Source of the DNA: a virus
Virus record (IMG/VR): IMGVR_UViG_3300006919_000391
Location: 1 to 25,599 of that record
DNA: 25,599 nucleotides
Direction: 5' to 3' (one strand)
Shown: one piece after another, positions 15,001-20,753 of the stretch
Layout: each line of letters starts with the position of its first letter
How positions within the stretch are numbered: the stretch's first letter is position 1
The notes under the pieces: generated by a model
Database searches by the model: none
What the model was told of the DNA's origin: nothing
Seen by the model: the letters and a program-made list of their open reading frames with translations, nothing else
Translations under genes and position numbers: made by a program

Positions 15001-15040
15001 TTTTGAGAGGTGGCCTGAAGTGCTGCCAAAGCAGGGAGTT

Positions 15041-16981
15041 ATGAAGTTGGACGATGTAGAAGGAATGGCGAGCAATACTGGTATGAGCAGGGAACCGGAG
15101 GTCGCTCCGCTGGAATGGGCCGCTGGGAGGCTTGACTGCGGTGGTGGCCTCTCGGTGCCTTCCAACGTGGCTGAGTTGTCACGGTGGCGGTTGGCTCTCA
15201 GACAGGCAGTGAGAGATGGGGTGGTGGCTCCAGAGACAGAGCGTGCCCGATGTGCAAGGTCACTGCCGTACTGGGTGGCAGCACATGGATGGACATACCG
15301 GCTGCGGGAGGTCGGGGAGGATGGACGGACCAGATCAGTGGGAACCAGTGGTGATAGGTCAGGCGAGGTGGCAGCGACCGGGGGGGCGGGGGGTGGATCG
15401 CCGCCGTCGCCCGCGTCGTTAACAGTAACAACCCCCCACTACCCTTTTGCTCTGTATCCCATTCAGGTAACAACACTACAACGGCTAGTCAACGGTATTG
15501 ACACTGGGGCTGACGTGCTACTGGACAAGTCACGGGACATGGGCTGTTCGTGGCTAGGAGCCGCTCTGATGGCTTGGACGCTTCTCTTTGTCCCAGAGGC
15601 TCAGATGATCGTGGTAAGCCGTGTGGAGGATCTGGTGGACCGTAAGGGCGACCCTAGTACCGTCATGTGGAAGATCAGGTATTTGCTGCAACGATGCCCC
15701 GAATGGCTGAGTGGTATTGACCCTGCTCGCTTCGGTGAGGGTGGTGACTGCTCACGTCACTTGTCAATCGTGAACCCGATGAACGGTAGTACGATATTCG
15801 GGCAAGCATCCACTGGTCACGTTGGTCGTGGTGGCAGAACCCGCTTCATCGTCTTTGACGAGTATGCAGCATTTGAGAAAGCGGAATCGGCTTGGCAATC
15901 AGCGGCAGATACGACTGCGTGTCGGATTGCGATCTCGACCCCCCTCGGTCCTCAGACCCACTTCTCCAAACTCCGTATGCAAGGGATGGCTTCAGGCTCG
16001 CCGGAGGTAATAACCCTTGGTTACTGGGACCACCCTGAAAAGGGCAGGGGCAGGGAGTGGCGTTGCGACCACGATGGATCGGTTACCGGGACTGTGAACC
16101 GCTGGTACTGGTGGTCACCATGGTTTGACCGTGAGGTTGAGCGTCGTGCTGACCCTCTGGATGTTGCCCAGAACATTCTGATTGACCACGTTGGCTCTGG
16201 ACAGACGTTCTTCAACAGGCCGGCACTGGGGCAGCACATGCGGGAGCATGGCTTTGAACCACGTCGCTGCGAATGGAACGAACAGCAGCAACGCTGGGAA
16301 GACTACCCAGATGGTCGCTGGCGTGTCTGGGAGGCTGCTGGTAACAAGTCAACACCGCACTACGTCATGTTTGCTGACCCAGCCTATGGGTTAGGCCGTA
16401 ACAACTCAGCAGTGGCTGTAGTCAATGTAGACACAGCCAAGTTAGCAGCGATGTTTGTTGACCCGCATGTGACACCGTTCGAGTTGGCTGAGATGATGTC
16501 GATGGCGGGACGTGGTCCGTTCAGGGGCCGGTATGGTTCTGCTCTGATTGGTTGGGAGAACAACGGACCCGGTGGCAGCATGGGATCAGATTTGTGGAGA
16601 TTGGAATACCCAATGCTCTACCGCATGCGTGCCCAAGGACAAGACCATGACAAAGAAGGCCACACATTAGGGTGGACATCAACGCGGATGAGTAAGCGAC
16701 TGATGCTTTCCAACTTCCAGCGGTCACTGTTGCAGGGCGAATTCTTCTGTCCATGCAACAAGACTCTAGAGGAAGCCAGCGAGTATGTGTTGACCAGAGA
16801 CGGCGGCATTGAGTCACCAGAGGTTGCAGACCAGTCAGCAGGGGCGAGGCTTGCTCACGGTGACCGTGTGATCGCTACCGCAGGTGCAGTCATGCTGATG
16901 AATGAGTTTCCAGCGTTCCTTGACGAAGCGAGTGACTTCGCACCGGGAACGTACGGCAGCATGCTTGGGTGGGATACATGA
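15041..16981 (+). CDS. terL: Terminase large subunit (DNA-packaging ATPase/nuclease)
   Basis: 646 residues from the ATG at 15041. TerL pumps DNA into the prohead and cuts the concatemer. The N-terminal ATPase shows a Walker A-like LLDKSRDMGCSW (residues 160-171), equivalent to the K-x-R-Q-x-G-x-S motif of phage terminases, and Walker B with catalytic Glu in FIVFDEYAAF (D273, E274). A coupling-type STP follows (AISTPLG). The C-terminal RNase H-like nuclease begins at YVMFADPAYGLGRNNSAVAV with D446. I prefer 15041 because AGGGAG lies just upstream and residues before it look random; a GTG at 14930 would add 37 residues but overlaps the promoter candidates. The Pro/Gly-rich N-terminus (residues 1-125) is longer than usual. 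Confidence 0.93.
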   Translation: MKLDDVEGMASNTGMSREPEVAPLEWAAGRLDCGGGLSVPSNVAELSRWRLALRQAVRDGVVAPETERARCARSLPYWVAAHGWTYRLREVGEDGRTRSVGTSGDRSGEVAATGGAGGGSPPSPASLTVTTPHYPFALYPIQVTTLQRLVNGIDTGADVLLDKSRDMGCSWLGAALMAWTLLFVPEAQMIVVSRVEDLVDRKGDPSTVMWKIRYLLQRCPEWLSGIDPARFGEGGDCSRHLSIVNPMNGSTIFGQASTGHVGRGGRTRFIVFDEYAAFEKAESAWQSAADTTACRIAISTPLGPQTHFSKLRMQGMASGSPEVITLGYWDHPEKGRGREWRCDHDGSVTGTVNRWYWWSPWFDREVERRADPLDVAQNILIDHVGSGQTFFNRPALGQHMREHGFEPRRCEWNEQQQRWEDYPDGRWRVWEAAGNKSTPHYVMFADPAYGLGRNNSAVAVVNVDTAKLAAMFVDPHVTPFELAEMMSMAGRGPFRGRYGSALIGWENNGPGGSMGSDLWRLEYPMLYRMRAQGQDHDKEGHTLGWTSTRMSKRLMLSNFQRSLLQGEFFCPCNKTLEEASEYVLTRDGGIESPEVADQSAGARLAHGDRVIATAGAVMLMNEFPAFLDEASDFAPGTYGSMLGWDT

Positions 16982-17154
16982 TTACGGCAGCAGAAAAGTT
17001 GAGGCAAGTTCTGGTACAAGTTGTATCGCGTTATGCGATAGAGTTCGACATGGATCGCTTTACGATCACTGGCGTGCTGGAGGACGTGAAGCAGGACACA
17101 GTTTGGGCCAACCTACCGGACGAAGAAGATGTCGAAGAAGAAGAAGAGGAATAA
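16978..17154 (+). CDS. Small acidic-tailed protein
   Basis: 58 residues. A helix (ITAAEKLRQVLVQVVSRYAI) is followed by a strand-like segment and a C-terminal tail EEDVEEEEEE. No family recognised. It begins at the ATGA overlap with terL and ends inside the next gene, so all three are likely co-translated. The final 26 bases are read in a second frame as the basic head of the next protein. Confidence 0.65.
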   Translation: MITAAEKLRQVLVQVVSRYAIEFDMDRFTITGVLEDVKQDTVWANLPDEEDVEEEEEE

Positions 17155-17542
17155 GTCCGGTTGGGACTCACTCCACACACCCGAACGCTTCGACGGCGTA
17201 GTTGGCGACATCCACCCAGAAGACTTGATTGGTTACATCACCAAGGACTATTTACCACAGTCGCGTATGCGTAACTGGTATCCCAAGTGGGCTGATGACG
17301 AAGTGGTCAGCGAAGCGTGGATTCACTGCACAAAAGCGAAAAAACAAAAAGTTGCGGGGAGGTGGAAAGTAAAACTCTACCTTGTTCTTCGGAAGTCCTG
17401 CTGGGTGTCTTACTGGAGACAGCATCACGGCAAGTATGTCCGCAACAAAGAAGGCAAGAAGGTTTACATCACCGATGTTGACATCCTCACCAAATACTGG
17501 AGTGACATGCCGGCTGACCTACGGGAGTTGCTGAGACCTTGA
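17129..17542 (+). CDS. Basic protein with faint sigma-factor region 2 resemblance
   Basis: 137 residues, very basic, starting MSKKKKRNKS. Residues about 28-75 (HPEDLIGYITKDYLPQ... then DDEVVSEAWIHCTKA) and KLYLVLRKSCWVSYWRQ recall the helices of a sigma70 region 2, where a D-x-x-S/Q-E-A/T-W-I helix precedes the -10-binding helix. No region 4 is visible and the C-terminus is short, so this is only a hint; a DNA-binding packaging accessory is equally possible. Gene start lies within the previous gene with only GAAGA before the ATG. Confidence 0.6.
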   Translation: MSKKKKRNKSGWDSLHTPERFDGVVGDIHPEDLIGYITKDYLPQSRMRNWYPKWADDEVVSEAWIHCTKAKKQKVAGRWKVKLYLVLRKSCWVSYWRQHHGKYVRNKEGKKVYITDVDILTKYWSDMPADLRELLRP

Positions 17543-17818
17543 AAATTGCACCTTGACGTTAGAGCAAAGGTATGACCCCTTGCTCTATTGCACCCGTCAG
17601 TTGTCGCTTCAGGCAGAGGCTTGCTTTCACCATTTCACCGTGAACGACGCGGTCCCTGCTGCAAGTCAAGAGGGCGGATTACTCCGGCGTTGGTTAGGGT
17701 CAAATCCAACGACTTAGTTCGTTGACCGTGTTCAATGAGGAGGCCCACCCTCAGCAAGTTGATCTCCGATGGAGTCACGTCGGTAACTTGCGTACCCAGT
17801 CACGATGTAGACTAAGCC
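17543..17818 (+). ncRNA. Candidate structured non-coding RNA
   Basis: 276 bases between two rightward genes with no supportable reading frame. A chain of local stems can be drawn: TAGAGCAA(A)GG 17560-17570 with CCTTGCTCTA 17578-17587; CAGGC/GCTTG near 17610; CGTTGG 17688-17693 with CCAACG 17706-17711; CAACGA 17707-17712 with TCGTTG 17719-17724, which excludes the previous stem; GGTCAA 17698-17703 with TTGACC 17722-17727; TGAGG 17736-17740 with CCTCA 17749-17753; GGTA/TACC at 17782-17796. Strand is assumed from the neighbours. It could be a trans-acting RNA, a riboswitch-like leader for 17819, or a packaging site. It is not a tRNA or any RNA family I recognise. Confidence 0.45.
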
Positions 17819-18103
17819 ATGGCCCAGTCACTTAGAACACTCATCAGGGATGAAAACCCAGATGCCCAGTTCCTCACTCCGAGTATACTGGATCAAGCGA
17901 TTGTCGGTTACGGGGGTAGACCGGGCGAGCCAGTAGTCCCCATTTATTGTCGATCTAGGATTCACCAAATTTTGGAAGACATCGGTGCAATCGACCCCGA
18001 AGCAGTTCACTCAATTGTCATAGGTACATCGGGCCGGGGTCCAATCAACATGCCGATTATCGCGGCACCCAAACCGGAGTGGGATGATGACTCTGACTAT
18101 TGA
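17819..18103 (+). CDS. Small hypothetical protein
   Basis: 94 residues; no family recognised. Mixed alpha/beta sequence with a central RSRIHQILEDIGAIDPEAVH and a strongly acidic end (WDDDSDY). The ATG has no clear ribosome binding site (GACTAAGCC precedes it), so translation may depend on the structured region upstream. Its last 20 bases overlap the next gene. Confidence 0.6.
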   Translation: MAQSLRTLIRDENPDAQFLTPSILDQAIVGYGGRPGEPVVPIYCRSRIHQILEDIGAIDPEAVHSIVIGTSGRGPINMPIIAAPKPEWDDDSDY

Positions 18104-18287
18104 CATACTTGTTCTAATAGAGGGACTAGCGTTGCTGGTATGCGGCGTTTGGTTCGTCGCCAAAATTACTGCTACGCTGGGCCAGTTGACAAACTCGCTT
18201 CAGCGTTTGGAGCGAATCGTCGAGAGGCTCGATGAAAGACTAGACAATCACGAAGCACGCCTTATTCAACTTGAATCGAAGAAGTAA
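18084..18287 (+). CDS. Small membrane protein with C-terminal coiled coil (holin/XhlA-like topology)
   Basis: 67 residues: one membrane helix (about residues 4-28, LTIDILVLIEGLALLVCGVWFVA) followed by a heptad coiled coil (LTNSLQRLERIVERLDERLD) and a charged tail. This anchor-plus-coil plan is common among phage lysis-associated membrane proteins, though XhlA itself has the reverse order. Two ATGs in tandem (18084, 18087); GGAGTGG lies just upstream. Overlaps the previous gene by 20 bases and the next by one (TAATG). Confidence 0.7.
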   Translation: MMTLTIDILVLIEGLALLVCGVWFVAKITATLGQLTNSLQRLERIVERLDERLDNHEARLIQLESKK

Positions 18288-18844
18288 TGACCTGCCCGGA
18301 ATGCGAACGCAGACAGAAAGAAGAGAAGAGGTCTCTAGATGACTGCAATAGCAGTCTGGAGGCCATGAAGGTGAAGTGTCACCGATTGACTGTCGCGTTG
18401 TCTGTGGTGTCTGCGGTGGCTGGAAAAGAAGCCCTCGATATGGCTTTCAGCCTGTCAGACTCAGTCGCAGCAATCATTGAGTATGAGGGGAGTCCCGCTC
18501 CCGACGTTCTGGCTCTGGATGTGAGCGTGGAACAGGAGAGCAGCCTCCTCAGTGGACAGACCATCCCTGAATTTGAGCAGATTGATGATTTTTTCCTTGG
18601 AGTAGATGGCAATGAATTCACCCTCGGTGTTCTTAGCCAACCCCAGATAAGCGTCATCGAGGTCTTTGAAAAGGCACAGCCCATCTTGATGTCCGGTGCC
18701 GGTTTCTTCGGCTCGTCCAAATCGTTGCATAGCAATCATAGTTTATCTCCTTCTGAAGATCAGATTGTAGTACCTAGTCCTACATCGCTACCACTGCTGG
18801 CTTTGCTTGCATGGAAAGGAAGATCCCGTGTCCGCAAGACGTAA
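18287..18844 (+). CDS. Membrane protein with CPEC head and PEP-CTERM-like tail (partly antisense to another gene)
   Basis: 185 residues. Starts MTCPECERRQKEEKRS, a coiled coil after a Cys pair, then a hydrophobic helix (HRLTVALSVVSAVAGKEALD, about residues 32-51). The end is VVPSPTSLPLLALLAWKGRS followed by RVRKT: a V-P-x-P motif, a short hydrophobic run and a basic cluster, the layout of PEP-CTERM/VPSP sorting signals. The start is coupled to the previous stop by TAATG. Residues about 59-151 lie opposite a leftward gene with far better family support, so this middle part may be open only by chance. I regard the N-terminus as real and the full length as uncertain. Confidence 0.5.
   Translation: MTCPECERRQKEEKRSLDDCNSSLEAMKVKCHRLTVALSVVSAVAGKEALDMAFSLSDSVAAIIEYEGSPAPDVLALDVSVEQESSLLSGQTIPEFEQIDDFFLGVDGNEFTLGVLSQPQISVIEVFEKAQPILMSGAGFFGSSKSLHSNHSLSPSEDQIVVPSPTSLPLLALLAWKGRSRVRKT
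18461..18739 (-). CDS. Conserved phage protein (DAxLG...DGxSxEEA family), antisense within a rightward frame
   Basis: 92 residues. FKDLDDAYLGLAKNTEG, then EFIAIYSKEKIINLLKFRDGLSTEEAALLF and GSGTPLILND match a widespread phage family whose members read roughly D-A-x-L-G...Y-D-x-x-K-x-I-x-x-L-x-x-x-D-G-M-S-x-E-E-A...G-x-x-T-P; its function is unknown. The ribosome binding site is one of the best in the window (AGAAGGAGATAAACT before the ATG), and a TACAAT box lies upstream. It points against its neighbours and is codon-to-codon antisense to the frame 18287-18844. Confidence 0.75.
   Translation of the reverse strand: MIAMQRFGRAEETGTGHQDGLCLFKDLDDAYLGLAKNTEGEFIAIYSKEKIINLLKFRDGLSTEEAALLFHAHIQSQNVGSGTPLILNDCCD
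18740..18769 (-). promoter_or_regulatory. Strong ribosome binding site and -10 box of the antisense gene
   Basis: Leftward strand: TACAAT (plus 18764-18769, five of six to TATAAT), then about 25 bases including AAGGAG spaced eight bases from the ATG at 18739. The -35 region is poor (GTAGCG at 17-base spacing). Confidence 0.5.
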
Positions 18845-19085
18845 ACATGAGGCCAGAATGGCTGGTCACCGCAATTATGCGTGTGAGTACCAGCGAGACC
18901 ACGCCAGTCCCCAAGCCAAGAAGGACAGGGCTGCTCGGAACAAGGCTCGTAGAGATATGGGCTTGAAGAAGGGCGACCCGCGAGAGGTTGATCACGTCAA
19001 ACCACTGTCCAAAGGCGGCAGTAACCGGCGTTCAAACCTGCGGGTTACGTCACGAACAGCCAACAGGAGGAAGGGTCGTGGGTAA
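18828..19085 (+). CDS. HNH endonuclease family protein
   Basis: 85 residues from a GTG. The C-terminal half carries the HNH core: VDHVKPLSKGG with H56, SNLRV with N70, and TANRRKG with N79 (an H-N-N variant). The N-terminal half is a highly basic linker (KKDRAARNKARRDMGLKKGD) usual for small phage HNH proteins of marine viruses. HNH proteins near terminase genes often assist cutting at packaging; it could also be a free-standing homing nuclease. AAGGA lies eight bases before the GTG, which is why I prefer it over an upstream ATG inside the previous frame. Confidence 0.82.
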   Translation: MSARRKHEARMAGHRNYACEYQRDHASPQAKKDRAARNKARRDMGLKKGDPREVDHVKPLSKGGSNRRSNLRVTSRTANRRKGRG

Positions 19086-19215
19086 GAAAGACGCTTGCTA
19101 CCACAAAGTGAAGAGAACCGCCAAAGTTTGGCCCTCCGCTTACGCCTCTGGGCGGCTTGTGCAGTGCCGGAAAGTAGGAGCAGCCAACTATGGCAAGAAA
19201 AAAAAGCGAAAGTAG
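19078..19215 (+). CDS. Small Cys/Lys-rich protein of the KDACYHKVK...VWPSAYASG family
   Basis: 45 residues from a GTG overlapping the HNH gene by 8 bases, with AGGAGG just upstream. The whole protein (KKDACYHKVKRTAKVWPSAY then ASGRLVQCRKVGAANYGKKK) is a family I recall from many marine viral genomes; its function is unknown. Two cysteines and a basic tail suggest a metal- or nucleic-acid-binding miniprotein. Confidence 0.8.
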   Translation: MGKKDACYHKVKRTAKVWPSAYASGRLVQCRKVGAANYGKKKKRK

Positions 19216-19420
19216 TGACAGTCTGCACCAGTGGTTCAAGCGAAACAAAGGAACCGGCTGGGTTGACTGTAAGACAGGCAAGAAGTGTGGTCGAAGCGGT
19301 AAAAAAGACTCAGGACGGCCCTACCCATACTGCCGTCCGACCATGGCTCAATGCAAATCCAAGGGTGCAAAGGCTGCTGCAAGGCGAAAATCTGGCCCCG
19401 GTCGCGTAAGAGCGAAGTAA
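19190..19420 (+). CDS. DUF5872-like small basic protein
   Basis: 76 residues. WFKRNKGTGWVDCKTGKKCG and PYPYCRPTMAQC match the DUF5872 pattern (G-W-V-D-C...C-G-R...P-x-C-R-P-T-x-x-x-C), with four conserved cysteines that may bind zinc. The C-terminus is strongly basic (RRKSGPGRVRAK). Overlaps the previous gene by 26 bases; AGGAG lies nine bases before the ATG. Confidence 0.82.
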   Translation: MARKKSESSDSLHQWFKRNKGTGWVDCKTGKKCGRSGKKDSGRPYPYCRPTMAQCKSKGAKAAARRKSGPGRVRAK

Positions 19421-19434
19421 GTTAGGACAACACC

Positions 19435-19542
19435 ATGAAAAACGGCAAGTGCAGAGAGCGATACAACAAGTTGTTCAAGACCAACGGCAAAAAAACGCCA
19501 GTGAAGAGGAATATCAGCCGTGACAACAAGAAGAAAGCGTAA
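19435..19542 (+). CDS. 35-residue polybasic miniprotein
   Basis: MKNGKCRERYNKLFKTNGKK and a further basic end (NISRDNKKKA); over a third of the residues are Lys or Arg. No family recognised. Real-gene evidence: AGGA seven bases before the ATG, position in the run of small basic genes, and a 23-base overlap with the next gene. Confidence 0.6.
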   Translation: MKNGKCRERYNKLFKTNGKKTPVKRNISRDNKKKA

Positions 19543-19813
19543 AAACGTATCGCTGTCGGTCAAGAAGGGTGAAAAAAGGCCGGCAAGTCAGGGTGCAGGG
19601 CTGACTGCAAGGGGAAGAGCCAAGTACAACCGTGCTACAGGCTCAAATTTGAAGGCTCCGCAGCCCGGAGGCGGTAAAAGACGCACCTCATACTGCAAAA
19701 GGTCTGCCGGCCAGATGAAAAAACACGGTATTAACTGTTCCAAGACACCCAAAAAGCGTATTTGTGCTGCCCGCAGGCGTTGGAATTGCAGTGGCAAGAC
19801 CAAGAGGGCGTAA
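19520..19813 (+). CDS. DUF6321-like basic protein
   Basis: 97 residues from a GTG. KKGEKRPASQGAGLTARGRA, then KYNRATGSNLKAPQP and GGGKRRTSYCKRSAGQM is the signature of DUF6321-like proteins of phages and large DNA viruses. A C-terminal extension has extra Cys and basic residues (CSKTPKKRICAARRRWNCSG). Function unknown; probably DNA-binding or a minor virion component. Its stop is directly followed by the next ATG. Confidence 0.82.
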   Translation: MTTRRKRKNVSLSVKKGEKRPASQGAGLTARGRAKYNRATGSNLKAPQPGGGKRRTSYCKRSAGQMKKHGINCSKTPKKRICAARRRWNCSGKTKRA

Positions 19814-20290
19814 ATGTTTGTTCGACAAATCTACTTAACAGCGTTGTTGGTGCTTTCAGGCTGTAAGACCCAAGGAGGATTCCAACTCCCTTTCGATCTG
19901 CCGGCGGCTACACCGCCGAACACGCAGAACGCTCTGATACTGGACAGTCTCAGCCCGTTTCGGTGGGCGGGGGCACTCTGCATGCTGTCGGGGGCACTTC
20001 TGCTGTTCATATCACAGGGCAGCAAGGGCTGGATTCCACTTCTGACGGGAGCGGGTCTGGTTCTGCTCAACACGCTTCTAGCACATACACTCAGCAGCAC
20101 CTACACGATCTGGTTGATCGTGGGTACAGTAATCGTGGCCCTGTTGATACTGGGTCTAGACCTTCAGGAGTTCAAGAAATGTCTTCGATACCGTTCTCTG
20201 ATGCGTTTGCGTCAATCCTCGTTGTCCTCTTATCTTTCCTCGCCGGAGCATGGATCGGACGAACAGTCCTCACCTTCCTCCGAAGCCTGA
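19814..20290 (+). CDS. Predicted lipoprotein with multiple membrane helices
   Basis: 158 residues. Lipoprotein signal peptide MFVRQIYLTALLVLSGCK with lipobox L14-S-G-C17. Further hydrophobic segments follow at about residues 51-67 (WAGALCMLSGALLLFIS), 72-94 (GWIPLLTGAGLVLLNTLLAH) and 97-118 (STYTIWLIVGTVIVALLILG). The C-terminus is Ser-rich. The mix of lipobox and three helices is unusual for an o-spanin; a holin-like or superinfection-exclusion role is possible but unproven. Its last 112 bases also encode the start of another membrane protein in a different frame. Confidence 0.7.
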   Translation: MFVRQIYLTALLVLSGCKTQGGFQLPFDLPAATPPNTQNALILDSLSPFRWAGALCMLSGALLLFISQGSKGWIPLLTGAGLVLLNTLLAHTLSSTYTIWLIVGTVIVALLILGLDLQEFKKCLRYRSLMRLRQSSLSSYLSSPEHGSDEQSSPSSEA

Positions 20291-20358
20291 TTCTGGGCAA
20301 GATCGGAGCATGCCCCGACTGTCCCAAGATCACGGATAGCAAGACTAAGGATTCTTGA
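20179..20358 (+). CDS. Small single-helix membrane protein overlapping the lipoprotein gene
   Basis: 59 residues from the ATG at 20179, with CAGGAG nine bases upstream. One membrane helix (ASILVVLLSFLAGAWIGRTV), then a basic amphipathic stretch and a C-x-x-C end (GACPDCPKITDSK). The open frame continues upstream but that part is low-complexity and inside the lipoprotein gene. With the overlapping lipoprotein it resembles the embedded architecture of Rz/Rz1 spanins with the order reversed. Its 3' part overlaps a leftward regulator gene. Confidence 0.6.
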   Translation: MSSIPFSDAFASILVVLLSFLAGAWIGRTVLTFLRSLILGKIGACPDCPKITDSKTKDS

Positions 20359-20523
20359 CGCGACAGCAGACACGGTCGCCGGCGGAAGCAACGGGTTGTT
20401 GTCTTCAGCCATGATTCGTAAGCGTCTGTAGTCTTCAACGTCAAGTCGAACACACACAGATGCTTTGCCAGATCGTGTCCGTACACCATCATTGGTGGTC
20501 GATGTATATTTGTCAGTGGTCAT
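20230..20523 (-). CDS. Ribbon-helix-helix (CopG/Arc-like) DNA-binding protein
   Basis: 97 residues. GKASVCVRLDVEDYRRLRIM gives the DNA-contacting strand plus first helix, and TVSAVASRILSLAIRDLG the second, the usual MetJ/Arc/CopG arrangement at residues about 19-66. The C-terminus is acidic and Cys-containing and lies antisense to the membrane-protein gene 20179-20358. There is no ribosome binding site; instead TATGAT sits six bases before the ATG, suggesting a leaderless transcript. Likely a repressor acting at the divergent promoter region next to it. Confidence 0.7.
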   Translation of the reverse strand: MTTDKYTSTTNDGVRTRSGKASVCVRLDVEDYRRLRIMAEDNNPLLPPATVSAVASRILSLAIRDLGTVGACSDLAQNQASEEGEDCSSDPCSGEER

Positions 20524-20541
20524 TTCTGAATCATAACTAGT
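20510..20541. promoter_or_regulatory. Overlapping divergent promoters and possible operator
   Basis: Leftward: -10 box TATGAT (plus 20530-20535) six bases before the regulator's ATG, so the A of ATG falls at the expected transcript start. Rightward: TTGTCA (20510-20515, five of six), 16 bases, CATAAC (20532-20537). The two -10 boxes overlap. An imperfect palindrome around ACTAGT (TAACTAGTAA, 20534-20543) could be the operator. Confidence 0.4.
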
Positions 20542-20571
20542 AAGCCCGATGTATGGGCAAAGGAGTCTCGA

Positions 20572-20751
20572 ATGAGTCGATTAAGTGGCGGTGGTTTTAA
20601 TATCGGTGGCAGTGGCGGAAGAATTAGCGGATCGGGCGGTGGTGCTAAAAAGCCGGCTCGTAAGCACGTTCGCAAGGGTGCATCATCTGCTCGCAAGACA
20701 GCACGTCCCGTTAAGAAGAGGGACGAGAAGCGGGGTAAGAAGAAGAAGTAA
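20572..20751 (+). CDS. Gly-rich/Lys-rich miniprotein
   Basis: 59 residues: a glycine-rich head (LSGGGFNIGGSGGRISGSGG) and a lysine/arginine tail ending KRDEKRGKKKK. An excellent AAAGGAG seven bases before the ATG shows it is translated. No family recognised; composition suggests DNA or RNA binding, like protamine- or histone-tail-like phage proteins. First gene after the divergent promoter region. Confidence 0.75.
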   Translation: MSRLSGGGFNIGGSGGRISGSGGGAKKPARKHVRKGASSARKTARPVKKRDEKRGKKKK

Positions 20752-20753
20752 TC

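Noticed and set aside
14614-15006. A 130-codon rightward open frame before terL
   Set aside because: No ribosome binding site, Cys/Arg-rich random-looking translation, and it crosses the hairpin and promoter candidates; treated as non-coding leader.
17640-17760. Possible tRNA (GGTCAAATCC resembles a T-loop)
   Set aside because: No 7-bp acceptor stem, no D arm and no anticodon stem could be arranged around it.
20172-20492. A 106-codon leftward open frame overlapping the ribbon-helix-helix gene
   Set aside because: No family features or start signal; the neighbouring frame 20230-20523 has a recognisable DNA-binding fold.
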